Of a DNA stretch of 64,000 nt, positions 15,442-22,931 are shown piece by piece. A program made the translations under genes and the position numbers. Source of the stretch: Rhodovulum sp. MB263 (GTDB lineage: Bacteria; Pseudomonadota; Alphaproteobacteria; Rhodobacterales; Rhodobacteraceae); the NCBI RefSeq assembly GCF_002073975.1, contig NZ_CP020384.1, forward strand, positions 1 through 64,000, read 5' to 3'. The first letter of the stretch is position 1; the number at the start of each line of letters is the position of its first letter. Below the pieces are notes generated by a model that made no database searches, was not told the origin of the DNA, and worked only from the letters and a program-made list of their open reading frames with translations.

Positions 15442-17191
15442 ACCGGTCCAGATCGTCGAGCTCTGGCAGCCACGCTGTGCCGAGCGGTTCGGGGTCGCGC
15501 CTTGCAGGGCGACGATGGCCGATGGCCCGCGCTGCTACAATTGCTGGGGCACCTGCCTCGACCGCGAACATTACCGCGGCGACGGCTCGATCGCCTGGCG
15601 TTTCGTCAAGCCGACGCAGGCGCTGGTGCCGCTTTACGAGCGGACGGGCGAACATGTCGCGACCAACCCGTTTCCGATGCTGCGCTCGGTCTCGGTCCGG
15701 TCGAGCAAGATCAACGTGGGCTCGATCCGCGACGGCGAAAAGCCTCTGGGCGTCACCGGCGGCGTGACCGTCACCCTCACCGATGCGCCCTTCGACGACT
15801 ATGTCGGCGACTGGTACAGGGCTGCACGCGGCCCCCGGCCGGGATTCTTCTGGGCCAAGTGGTGCGCCCGGAACCCGTTCCATGCCAACATGTTCCTGCG
15901 GATCTACGAGGGGTTCGCGGGCGACGCCCTGGCCGATATGGACCGGCGGCTCTATGTGCTCGACAGCGTCGACGGCCCGGACAGCGACGGGAGTGTCACG
16001 CTCAAGGGGGTGGACCCGCTCCGGCTCACCGACGAATCCCGTGCCCAGTTTCCGCGCGAGACCGAGATGCGCCTGTCCGGTGACATTGCGTCTGACGCGA
16101 CCGATATCGTGATCGAGGCCGCGCGCGAGGCCGACCTTTCAGACCCATTCGGCAACACCGCGACCCGCTATCTGTGCCTCGGGTCCGAGATCATCGGCTA
16201 TACCGGCTATTCCGGTGGCGAGGGCGTCTGGGCGCTGTCGGGCGTCACACGCGCCGCCCTCGGCACGAAGGCCGCCTCGCATTCCGATGATGCCAGCGCC
16301 CAGCGGGTCGGCCGCTACGAGCTTCTGGACGGCTACCTGATCGCGCATGACTTGCTTACGGGCCACACGCCGGTTCCGGCAGAGTTCGTGGATTTCGACG
16401 CATGGCAGGCCGAGGCCTCCACCTATCTCAACGGCTATGCCTTCTCGCGCACGGTCCACAAGCCCACGGCCGTCAACAAGCTGCTCGGCGAGCTGGTGCG
16501 CGACGGGACCTTCTATATCTGGTGGAACGAACGGGCGCAGCTGATCGATTTCAAGGCGGTGCGGCCCGAGCAGTCCTCCGTCGCAATCACCGGGGATGCG
16601 CATATCGTCGCCGGATCGCTGGCACAGGCGCGCGAACCGGACGAGAGGATCAGCCGGATCTTCATCTACTACAATCCGGAGGACCCCACGAAATCGGACG
16701 ATCCGGACAATTACCGCTCGATGCGCGGGCGGGTCGAGCCGGATTTCGAGGTGGAGGCCGGCGGGGCGGATGTCCGGTCGAAGACCATCTATTCGCGCTG
16801 GATCACCACCGACGCGCAGGCCTACGAGCTCTGCCAGCGCCTGCTGTCCCGGTTCCGGACGACGCCCCGCTATCTGACGGCGACACTGGCCGATGGCGTG
16901 CTGCGGATCGGTCAGGTCGCAGATCTGACCACCCGGCTCGATGTCGATACCGAAGGTCAGCCGGTCACGCGCCGCTGGCAGGTCATCAATGCGCAGCAGG
17001 TCAAGCCGGGCGAGGTCACGCAATACCTGCTGCAGCAGTTCATCTACCAGGCCACGCGTTATCTGGTCTGGATGGACGGTGACGCCCCCGACTTTGGCAG
17101 CGCGACCGATGATGAAAAGCTCGACGGCTTTTGGTGGGCAGACGAAGACGGGCTCATGCCCGACGGATCAGAAGGATATCTCTGGCAATGA
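15422..17191 (+). CDS. phage tail hub/tip protein with N-terminal cysteine cluster
   Basis: A 589-residue tail protein follows the preceding tip gene with a 20-base overlap. Five cysteines at residues 19, 28, 38, 41 and 45 (ending CYNCWGTC) resemble the metal or iron-sulphur site of lambda gpL-type tail-tip proteins and GTA hub proteins. The middle holds a beta-rich tail hub region (about 90-330), and the C-terminal third (RRWQVINAQQVKPGEVTQYLLQQF) is typical of baseplate hub proteins. The two starts ATG 15422 and 15428 cannot be separated by eye. Role by order and fold likeness. Confidence 0.7.
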   Translation: MPMPLREPVQIVELWQPRCAERFGVAPCRATMADGPRCYNCWGTCLDREHYRGDGSIAWRFVKPTQALVPLYERTGEHVATNPFPMLRSVSVRSSKINVGSIRDGEKPLGVTGGVTVTLTDAPFDDYVGDWYRAARGPRPGFFWAKWCARNPFHANMFLRIYEGFAGDALADMDRRLYVLDSVDGPDSDGSVTLKGVDPLRLTDESRAQFPRETEMRLSGDIASDATDIVIEAAREADLSDPFGNTATRYLCLGSEIIGYTGYSGGEGVWALSGVTRAALGTKAASHSDDASAQRVGRYELLDGYLIAHDLLTGHTPVPAEFVDFDAWQAEASTYLNGYAFSRTVHKPTAVNKLLGELVRDGTFYIWWNERAQLIDFKAVRPEQSSVAITGDAHIVAGSLAQAREPDERISRIFIYYNPEDPTKSDDPDNYRSMRGRVEPDFEVEAGGADVRSKTIYSRWITTDAQAYELCQRLLSRFRTTPRYLTATLADGVLRIGQVADLTTRLDVDTEGQPVTRRWQVINAQQVKPGEVTQYLLQQFIYQATRYLVWMDGDAPDFGSATDDEKLDGFWWADEDGLMPDGSEGYLWQ

Positions 17192-17832
17192 CCGATTGGA
17201 CGACCATTCCGAACAATGTCATCGAGGCGGGCAAGCCGGGCCGCGCGGTCGATGGCCGGGCGCTTCGTGACAACCCCGTCGCTATCGCCGAAGGCGCGCC
17301 CGGGGCACCTGTGGTGGCTGCAGGCTGGCACCCTTTCGACAAGGTCAGCGTCGGCGACGTGGCCACGGGGAAAATCTGGAGCTACGATGAAGACGGGCAG
17401 ATATCAGACCTGATTACTCCTACTCTCGAAGCAGGGTATGAGTACATGCTGTATTGGGATCGGATCTCGTGGAACGACGAATCAGCCACCGCTGACGTTC
17501 GGGTCGGGTACTCTAACGGCTCTTACCAAGACTTGTTCTCGATTCTTCTGGGGCAACTTGGTTCGGTTGCATGGAACATCGGTTACGTAAGGACTGTTCT
17601 TCCTCCGGGGATTTATACCAGCTTCCACACTTTCGAGGGCGGGGCGGCTAAAGGCAGAGGCGCTTACTCGGACCCAGTAGATTTCACGGTGGACCAGCAG
17701 GCCACTCTTTACACCCATATCACCTACAGGAGGGTTACAGCGACAGCCTTCCGAATTGTTGTCCGCAACAGGAAAGCCCTAAGATCTGGAGCAGTCTATC
17801 TCTACCGCCGCCGTGAATACATCTCCGGCTGA
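17188..17832 (+). CDS. putative tail fibre / receptor-binding protein
   Basis: A 214-residue protein overlaps the hub stop by ATGA. The N-terminal 60 residues (MTDWTTIPNNVIEAGKPGRA, then GAPGAPVVAAGW) are like the base of fibres in related prophages. From about residue 75 the coding sequence is richer in A/T and codes a beta-rich, aromatic domain (YEYMLYWDRISW, VYLYRRREYISG), as expected for an exchangeable receptor-binding head. A terminator follows. The final function is inferred from position. Confidence 0.62.
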   Translation: MTDWTTIPNNVIEAGKPGRAVDGRALRDNPVAIAEGAPGAPVVAAGWHPFDKVSVGDVATGKIWSYDEDGQISDLITPTLEAGYEYMLYWDRISWNDESATADVRVGYSNGSYQDLFSILLGQLGSVAWNIGYVRTVLPPGIYTSFHTFEGGAAKGRGAYSDPVDFTVDQQATLYTHITYRRVTATAFRIVVRNRKALRSGAVYLYRRREYISG

Positions 17833-17858
17833 CCGCCTACCGGCCCCACGTCTCGATC

Positions 17859-17880
17859 CCCCCGCTTCGGCGGGTTTTTT
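17859..17880 (+). terminator. intrinsic terminator after tail genes
   Basis: Stem CCCGC/GCGGG with the stable TTCG tetraloop is followed by TTTTTT. It separates the tail genes from the lysis cassette. Confidence 0.88.
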
Positions 17881-17898
17881 CATGCCCGGAGATTGGCC

Positions 17899-17970
17899 AT
17901 GACCATGATCGGCATCGCCCTCAGCCACTGCGCAGCCCGGAGCCGCCGGGCGCCCGCGGCCGACTTCTGA
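17899..17970 (+). CDS. 23-residue peptide before lysis genes
   Basis: A short frame starts MTMIGIALSHCAARSRR and ends at 17970. It lies just after a terminator and 22 bases before the coiled-coil lysis gene. The hydrophobic start followed by arginines suggests a tiny membrane-associated peptide, but length and lack of a clear ribosome site make chance possible. Confidence 0.28.
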   Translation: MTMIGIALSHCAARSRRAPAADF

Positions 17971-17992
17971 GCCGCCCAGGAAGGAGCCCGCC

Positions 17993-18280
17993 ATGCAGGA
18001 GCTGACCACGCAGATCCGGGACTGGTGGGGGGTGATGCTCTCGCTGCTCGGGCTGGCCGTCTGGTCGGTCCGGCTCGAGGCGCGCGCCCGCACCAACACC
18101 GCCGCGCTCGACCGCGAGACCGCCCGGCTGGCCGAGGAGATCCGCGCCCTCGAGGCCCGCTGGCAGCGTCAGCGCGCCGAGGATCTCGCCGCCCGCCAGC
18201 GCGACCGCGCGGAGACCAACGCGCTGCTCCGCGAGCTTCGTGCCGACATCAAGACCGTCCTGCAGCGCGTCCCGCGCTGA
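17993..18280 (+). CDS. membrane-anchored coiled-coil protein of the lysis cassette
   Basis: A 95-residue protein follows an AAGGAG ribosome site. It has one N-terminal transmembrane helix (about residues 11-26, WWGVMLSLLGLAVWSV) and a long, highly charged coiled coil (about 28-90, rich in Arg, Glu and Ala). This is the layout of an inner-membrane spanin or a holin regulator. It directly precedes the holin-like gene. No family was recognised with certainty. Confidence 0.65.
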   Translation: MQELTTQIRDWWGVMLSLLGLAVWSVRLEARARTNTAALDRETARLAEEIRALEARWQRQRAEDLAARQRDRAETNALLRELRADIKTVLQRVPR

Positions 18281-18304
18281 GCCCCCAGCCACAGGAGTTT
18301 CCCC

Positions 18305-18517
18305 ATGCACCTCGTGCCCCATTGGCGCGCGCTGATCCGGCGTGCCTGGTCGATCCGTCTCATCCTGCTCGCGGGCCTGCTGTCAGGGCTCGAGGCCGGG
18401 CTCTCGCTGGCCTCGCCCGATGCGACAGGCCTGCCGCGTGGGCTCTTCGCCGGGCTCTCGGCGCTGGTCACCGCGGCCGCCTTCGCCGCCCGGCTGATCG
18501 CCCAGAGGATGGAGTGA
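18305..18517 (+). CDS. holin-like protein
   Basis: A 70-residue protein has two hydrophobic helices (about residues 16-36 and 46-66), a basic start (MHLVPHWRALIRRAW) and a basic end (ARLIAQRME), which resembles small class II-type phage holins. It sits between the coiled-coil gene and the endolysin. Holins open the inner membrane at a set time and start lysis. Assignment rests on topology and order. Confidence 0.75.
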   Translation: MHLVPHWRALIRRAWSIRLILLAGLLSGLEAGLSLASPDATGLPRGLFAGLSALVTAAAFAARLIAQRME

Positions 18518-18521
18518 GCCC

Positions 18522-19031
18522 ATGCGCAGGATCCTGAAGCGCGGCGCCGCCGCCACCGCCCTCGCGCTCAGCTTCGTCGGCGGCAATGAGGGCCTGAAGA
18601 CAGAGGCCTATCTCGACATCGTCGGCGTGCCGACCGTCTGCTTCGGCGAGACCCGCGATGTGGAGATAGGCGACAGCTACACGCCCGCCGAGTGCCGGGC
18701 GATGTTCGCCGGGCGGCTCGCCGGGTTCGAGGCCGGGCTCGACCGGCTGATCGCGGATCCTCTCGAGGCCCGCATCCCCGACCGGACCTATGTCGCGATC
18801 CTCGACTGGGCCTATAACGTGGGCCTCGGCGCGGCCGGGCGCTCGACGCTCATTCGCAAGCTCAACGCGGGCGATCTGCGCGGCGCCTGCGACGAGCTTC
18901 CGCGCTGGCGCTTTGCGGGCGGCAAGGGCGTGCGCGGCCTCGCGATCCGCCGCAACAAGGCCCGCCAGCTCTGCCATGAGGGGCTCGACGGCGTGCCGGC
19001 CGGGGCGCCGTTCCGCTGGTCGGGCGCATGA
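18522..19031 (+). CDS. phage endolysin, GH24 lysozyme with signal-anchor-like start
   Basis: A 169-residue muramidase of the T4/P21 lysozyme family. The catalytic triad pattern is visible: Glu23 in GGNEGLK, Asp32 in YLDIVG and Thr38 in VPTVCFGET. The C-terminal half carries ILDWAYNVGLG and the RWRFAGGKGVRGLAIRR motif. The uncleaved-looking hydrophobic start (AATALALSFVGG) is typical of SAR endolysins, exported by Sec and released when the membrane potential collapses. It overlaps the spanin-like gene by ATGA. Confidence 0.9.
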   Translation: MRRILKRGAAATALALSFVGGNEGLKTEAYLDIVGVPTVCFGETRDVEIGDSYTPAECRAMFAGRLAGFEAGLDRLIADPLEARIPDRTYVAILDWAYNVGLGAAGRSTLIRKLNAGDLRGACDELPRWRFAGGKGVRGLAIRRNKARQLCHEGLDGVPAGAPFRWSGA

Positions 19032-19357
19032 GGGCGCTCCTCCTGGTGCTGCTGATGGCAGGCTGCGGCGGGCTGCCGGTCCCGCTCGGGCCGCAGGTCG
19101 CGGCCAATGTCCAGGCCGGGGCCGAGAACGTGCAAGGGCAGAAGGTCGAGAACGCGCCTTCCATCCTTCGGCCCCGCGCCCGCGAGATCCGCCAGGAGCA
19201 ATCCGAGAACCGCCTCCGCGCTGACCGCGTCGACACCGTTATCGTCAATGTCATCCCCGCCTGGATCGTGCTGGTCGCCCTGATCGGATGGATCGCGCCC
19301 TCGCCAGGCGAGATCGGGCGGCGGATCGGCGAGGCGGTCACGCGCCGCCGGGCCTGA
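19028..19357 (+). CDS. putative unimolecular spanin (lipoprotein with C-terminal membrane helix)
   Basis: A 109-residue protein has an N-terminal lipoprotein signal (MRALLLVLLMAGC, lipid Cys13) and, unusually, a C-terminal transmembrane helix (about residues 75-93, VNVIPAWIVLVALIGWIA) followed by a basic tail. The spacer contains a charged helical region. This two-membrane layout is that of u-spanins such as T1 gp11, which fuse inner and outer membranes in the last lysis step. It lies at the end of the lysis cassette, coupled to the endolysin. No sequence family was checked. Confidence 0.7.
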   Translation: MRALLLVLLMAGCGGLPVPLGPQVAANVQAGAENVQGQKVENAPSILRPRAREIRQEQSENRLRADRVDTVIVNVIPAWIVLVALIGWIAPSPGEIGRRIGEAVTRRRA

Positions 19358-19375
19358 AAGTCTCCCCGCTTTCGG

Positions 19376-19413
19376 GCGTGGTGAGGCGGTGCGCCAACAA
19401 CGCCTCACCACGC
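19376..19413. repeat. long perfect inverted repeat at the end of the phage late genes
   Basis: Arms GCGTGGTGAGGCG (19376-19388) and CGCCTCACCACGC (19401-19413) are perfectly complementary over 13 bp around a 12-base loop. No U-run follows on either strand. It lies 18 bases beyond the spanin stop and faces the PAAR gene, so it may act as a bidirectional terminator or an RNA stabiliser. Confidence 0.75.
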
Positions 19414-19465
19414 AGCCCTAGAAAAATGATCGAAAAGTTGGATGGGAAAAGTGATTTCAGTCAAA

Positions 19466-19765
19466 TCAATCTCCAAAAAACACGTCTCCCGATCCTGATG
19501 CCGCCGCTCCACCGCAGGAAATTGCATCTCCAATTCGTGCCGCAGGTTTGCCGTTGATGAACACCGTTCCCGATCCGCCCGACAGGCTGCGTTCATGCGA
19601 AGGCTTCGGGCAAGTCCCACAGCCATGCGCCGCGTAGCTGTCGCCTTGTCGAACGGCTCCGCGGCCATTAACGATGACGTCGTCTGAAGCACTGGTTGCA
19701 GGAGAGGGTGGAAAATGGCAGTCGTGGCCGCTGCCGATATCATCTTTGCGTGTCGCAGGTGGCAT
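19466..19765 (-). CDS. PAAR-domain spike tip protein of type VI secretion
   Basis: This 99-residue protein consists of PAAR repeats (DVIVNGRGAVRQGDSYAAHGC, then VFINGKPAARIGDAISCGG), with conserved His and Cys residues for the tip metal. PAAR proteins form the cone on the VgrG trimer. The start at 19765 has a good GAGGAG site. It is the last gene of the minus-strand operon that begins with vgrG, so spike and tip are made together. It carries no effector extension. Confidence 0.9.
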   Translation of the reverse strand: MPPATRKDDIGSGHDCHFPPSPATSASDDVIVNGRGAVRQGDSYAAHGCGTCPKPSHERSLSGGSGTVFINGKPAARIGDAISCGGAAASGSGDVFFGD

Positions 19766-19869
19766 ATAAAATCTCCTCAAGCTCGTTTTACGGGGGTGTC
19801 CGTAGAGCGTTTCCATCCTGAGATGCGCAGATTTCGGGAAAGGTTGCATCGATTTCGCGCCGGGTTTTA

Positions 19870-20451
19870 TCAGGTGGCTACAACGGAGCCGAACCCGGAG
19901 GAATTGGCCGATGAGGAACGCGGCCGACTACAGACCTCCACTAGGCTTTGCGCATGGGTTGGCAAACGGGCGAGATCGCTTTCGGGCACATCTATGAAGA
20001 TCCGCCCCTCACTGAATGCGACGATGGCGCAGAACGCCACAAGATTACCGCGGCTGATTTGCGCAATGGACTGCAGACTTTCGGTAACAGGCATGAGCTC
20101 CGGGTTGAGCAGACGCGCCGGCCGCATATGTCGTGCATCGGGCAGGATCGGAAAGCCAGAGGCCTCCCAATCCTGCCAGACCATTGCCAGATCGACACCG
20201 CGACACCACGACAGTCCGACTGCGCCATAGACCGTCGGGCCGAGGCCCCAGCACATCTGCCGCCAGTCTTCGGCCTCCACCTCACGCAGGTCGTGCAAAA
20301 ACTCCAGCGTCAGCTGGTCGCAGACCTGCAGATCGCGCCCCTCGGAGTGTTTTTCGGCCAAGCGCAGTATCTCACGCCAAAGGTCCACCAGCAGCGGACC
20401 GTGCCGTCCGCCAAGCGCCTTGCCATAAAGTGTGTCGTAAAAGTCCTTCAT
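19870..20451 (-). CDS. unknown protein of the vgrG operon (193 residues)
   Basis: A mostly helical, tryptophan-rich soluble protein (DFYDTLYGKALGGRHGPLLVDL, EDWRQMCWGLGPTVYGAVGLSWC, VDLAMVWQDWEASGFPILP) with a C-terminal serine-rich tail. It has no signal peptide. Its start overlaps the stop of the 312-residue gene by ATGA, so the two are probably a functional pair, such as effector and immunity or effector and chaperone. No family is recognised, so which role applies is open. Confidence 0.6.
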   Translation of the reverse strand: MKDFYDTLYGKALGGRHGPLLVDLWREILRLAEKHSEGRDLQVCDQLTLEFLHDLREVEAEDWRQMCWGLGPTVYGAVGLSWCRGVDLAMVWQDWEASGFPILPDARHMRPARLLNPELMPVTESLQSIAQISRGNLVAFCAIVAFSEGRIFIDVPESDLARLPTHAQSLVEVCSRPRSSSANSSGFGSVVAT

Positions 20452-21386
20452 TGCTTGCTCGTATAAACGATGGCACTCATATTCACATTGGCCGCATAGA
20501 TTGGATTGGGGTTGATGATATCGAAATGCACCGGCATGGATGTGCCAACGGGATAGGGTATCTCGACGCTATGCGTCGACCCCGCCATGAGAGTGAACGG
20601 CTCGACCTCGTTCTGCTTGGCGGCGTTTCGCATCTTGTCCTGCATCGTGTCGCCAAACGGGATCGCATCCGTGTTCCAGCTCATGGCGGGCGGCATGGGT
20701 TCCATGAGCGGGTAGCGAAACCGGATCAGCAGGACGGTATGCCGCGCCCAAGAACGGGGCCGGATGATCTCGGCCAGGTCGCTGAGCGCATCGTCGGTGC
20801 CCTCGCCATTGAGAGTATCAGGGATGTTCTCGATATCGACCGCATTGCCGACCTGTCCGCCAAGCGCTTCCCAGTTGGCATATCGATCCGCGGCAGTTCT
20901 GTCGAACGGCAAGTCGCGCGCCGGAACGGTCTGCGTCACGCGGCGGGGCGGTGCGCTCGGCGCCGCACCGTGGCGGGTGATCCGCCCGCCCGCGTGGGTC
21001 GTCACGGTTTGGTTTCGCGAGGGCATACGACCGGACGTGCCACCTGAGGCCATCGCTCCGAGTTCCTCTGCGATCATAGCACCCACATGTGTCTGGAAGA
21101 CAATGGTGATCTTGCCAGGATAGAGGTCATTCGACCGAATCCGCACCGACTGCGACACCCGCCGAAAACGCTTCGGCGAAATCACGTCAGATATATCGAC
21201 GCGGCCCAAGATGTGTCGCGCACGGCGACCCGACTGCGGTAGCGCCGATCCCTCCGCATATGTCGTAGAGGCTTTCGCCGCCTTGGGACCAGTGGGAGGA
21301 GTCGTGAGGATCGGTTGATCTCCCGTGTCCAGTCCCAACGTCATCCGCGGTTCGCCCTGAAAATTCAACCGATCTTCAGTTCCCAT
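20448..21386 (-). CDS. unknown protein of the vgrG operon (312 residues), candidate T6SS cargo
   Basis: A 312-residue protein with a GGGAGG ribosome site starts MGTEDRLNFQGEPRMTLG. The N-terminal 170 residues are low in predicted structure, with a Gly/Ser/Thr/Arg-rich stretch, and the C-terminal half is beta-rich (FTLMAGSTHSVEIPYPVGTSMPVHFDIINPN). No signal peptide or known catalytic motif is visible. Lying between vgrG and PAAR, it could be secreted cargo or a structural accessory. It is coupled to the following 193-residue gene. Confidence 0.62.
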   Translation of the reverse strand: MGTEDRLNFQGEPRMTLGLDTGDQPILTTPPTGPKAAKASTTYAEGSALPQSGRRARHILGRVDISDVISPKRFRRVSQSVRIRSNDLYPGKITIVFQTHVGAMIAEELGAMASGGTSGRMPSRNQTVTTHAGGRITRHGAAPSAPPRRVTQTVPARDLPFDRTAADRYANWEALGGQVGNAVDIENIPDTLNGEGTDDALSDLAEIIRPRSWARHTVLLIRFRYPLMEPMPPAMSWNTDAIPFGDTMQDKMRNAAKQNEVEPFTLMAGSTHSVEIPYPVGTSMPVHFDIINPNPIYAANVNMSAIVYTSKQ

Positions 21387-21432
21387 CTATGCCTCCCTAG
21401 GTCTCGCCCTGCTGCGACCACGCCAGCGTCAG

Positions 21433-22116
21433 TCATTCGGGATTCACGATTTGGCCGATCACCACGAAAAGCGGCGTAGTGCCGTCGCGCGCTTGCGACC
21501 GGGCCAGAAGGCGGCAATTGGTGGCGAGATAGGGCAAGAACTGCCGCATATCTCCGTCATGCGTGGACAGGTTGAGCTCGAAGCCGTCCGGACTCGTCAC
21601 ATCGGCTCCGTCCGGAATTGCGTCCGGACAGATCACGCCGAAATACCCATCGTCCCGCAATAAGTCATCAAAGCATGTCTGGTCCGGACAGGCCAGATAG
21701 GCCGCCGTAAGGTACTCCGTGGCGGCATAGCCCTGGCGGACGCGTCGCTCCTCCATGTCCGCGACATCCGGTTCCACCGCAGCCCGCGCCAGCAAGGCGG
21801 CACGGGTTTCGGCGTCGGGGCCAAGGCCACCGGCCAAAGAGCCCGGCAGGAAACTCCATCGGCTACCTGGACAGGAGGCGAAAACGTCCTCGGCGTCGAG
21901 GCCCTGCACGACCTGTTGGGTGAAGTCCATCCAGGCGAGGTATTCGCGATTGTTCACGATCCTGTGCTCCGGGTTGCAAACATGGGTCTCGCCAAATGCA
22001 CGCAAATCGCTCCAGGAAAAGGTCTCCTGCGCTTGGACGGCAGATGTTCCAAGAAGGCTCCAGAATGAAAACAAGCAGACCAGTGCCCGTCGCCGGACGC
22101 AACTTGATTCAGACAA
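21433..22116 (-). CDS. exported protein, second of a tandem paralogous pair behind vgrG
   Basis: A 227-residue protein with a TTG start behind GGAGACAAGA. It has a signal peptide (RRRALVCLFSFWSLLGTSAVQA, cleaved before QETFSW) and a periplasmic domain with repeated cysteines. It is a clear paralogue of the neighbouring 233-residue gene: INN-REYLAWMDF, RQGYAATEYL, CFDDLLRDDGYF, and the closing GDMRQFLPYLATNCRLLA all match. The in-frame extension upstream of TTG 22116 is the antisense of a duplicated vgrG end, so it is not coding. Candidate periplasmic immunity or spike-associated protein; family unknown. Confidence 0.7.
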   Translation of the reverse strand: MSESSCVRRRALVCLFSFWSLLGTSAVQAQETFSWSDLRAFGETHVCNPEHRIVNNREYLAWMDFTQQVVQGLDAEDVFASCPGSRWSFLPGSLAGGLGPDAETRAALLARAAVEPDVADMEERRVRQGYAATEYLTAAYLACPDQTCFDDLLRDDGYFGVICPDAIPDGADVTSPDGFELNLSTHDGDMRQFLPYLATNCRLLARSQARDGTTPLFVVIGQIVNPE

Positions 22117-22229
22117 ATCTTGTCTCCCTTGGTGATAACTTCGGTCCCGTCGATCTTGGTCTTCAAGCATGGGCTGAATCGGCTTCGCGCCTCTCCGCAG
22201 CTCTGATACCGCCCTCGATAGGTAGCGGT
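22110..22229 (-). repeat. duplicated 3' end of vgrG (orphan VgrG tip)
   Basis: This stretch repeats the vgrG end at about 22925-23045 at a distance of 815 bp. In the vgrG frame it still codes KIDGTEVITKGDKICLN, against KIEIDGSEVIVKGDKICLN in vgrG, but the stop codon has been lost. The copied piece includes the GGAGACAA ribosome site and TTG start used by the downstream exported protein. So the duplication unit is vgrG tip plus exported gene. Confidence 0.78.
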
Positions 22230-22931
22230 TCATCGTAGGCGCAGCGCCTGCATGAGTGTGTTGTGAATTGGAGCCATGTCGCCGCGATTTTCGGCGGCGG
22301 CCATCAAACGACAGTTGGTCAGCAGATATGGCAGGAACTGACGCATGTCCCCACCATGCTTGAACAATTTGAGCTCGAAGGCATCAGGGCTCGTATTGTC
22401 GAAACCGTCAGGCACCGGCTCCGGACAAATCCTCTCCTCGAAACCGTCCGCTTGCGTTACGGCTTCGAAGCAGGGTTGATCCGCCTGGCACAGCAGGAAG
22501 ACTGTCGCTGCGTAATCTGCGGCGGCGTAGCCTTGGCTGATACGCGCCTGCACCGGATCGGTATCAGGCGTTTCAGGCGTGATCCGGGAAATCAGGGTTT
22601 CGCGCAGGTCACGCCAGTCATCCGGGTTCAAAGGCGCTTCGTTCAACGTTTCCGCAAAGCCGTAAAGAGGCGTGTCGCAATCGAGGAAGGCTGCCGGTGG
22701 CAGGCTTCCGTCCACTAACGATGCAAGAGCCTCAATCCAGGTAAGATACTGTGTATTGTTGGTTATCTGGTGATCCGGCACACAGCTGTGCTCATGTGCA
22801 AACGCACTTAGCTGGTCGAGGGAGAAGCTTTGCTGGGCCTCGGCAACCGGCGCAACCAGAGCTCCCATAACAAGCACACCGGCAAGTATGCTGTTCGGCC
22901 ACCGCGAGCGCTGCAATGTCAGTTCAGACAA
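22230..22931 (-). CDS. exported protein, first of a tandem paralogous pair behind vgrG
   Basis: A 233-residue protein starts with TTG, overlapping the vgrG stop by 13 bases, with the ribosome site inside vgrG. A signal peptide (WPNSILAGVLVMGALVAPVAEA, cleaved before QQSFSL) and a cysteine-containing domain with ITNNTQYLTWIEAL, ISQGYAAADY and GDMRQFLPYLLTNCRLMA are seen. Close paralogue of the next gene downstream. Its tight coupling to vgrG suggests a periplasmic immunity factor or VgrG accessory. No known immunity family was recognised. Confidence 0.75.
   Translation of the reverse strand: MSELTLQRSRWPNSILAGVLVMGALVAPVAEAQQSFSLDQLSAFAHEHSCVPDHQITNNTQYLTWIEALASLVDGSLPPAAFLDCDTPLYGFAETLNEAPLNPDDWRDLRETLISRITPETPDTDPVQARISQGYAAADYAATVFLLCQADQPCFEAVTQADGFEERICPEPVPDGFDNTSPDAFELKLFKHGGDMRQFLPYLLTNCRLMAAAENRGDMAPIHNTLMQALRLR

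Noticed and set aside
22117-22233. N-terminal extension of the second exported protein up to 22233
   Set aside because: This stretch is the antisense-frame reading of the duplicated vgrG tail; the TTG at 22116 matches the paralogue's start.
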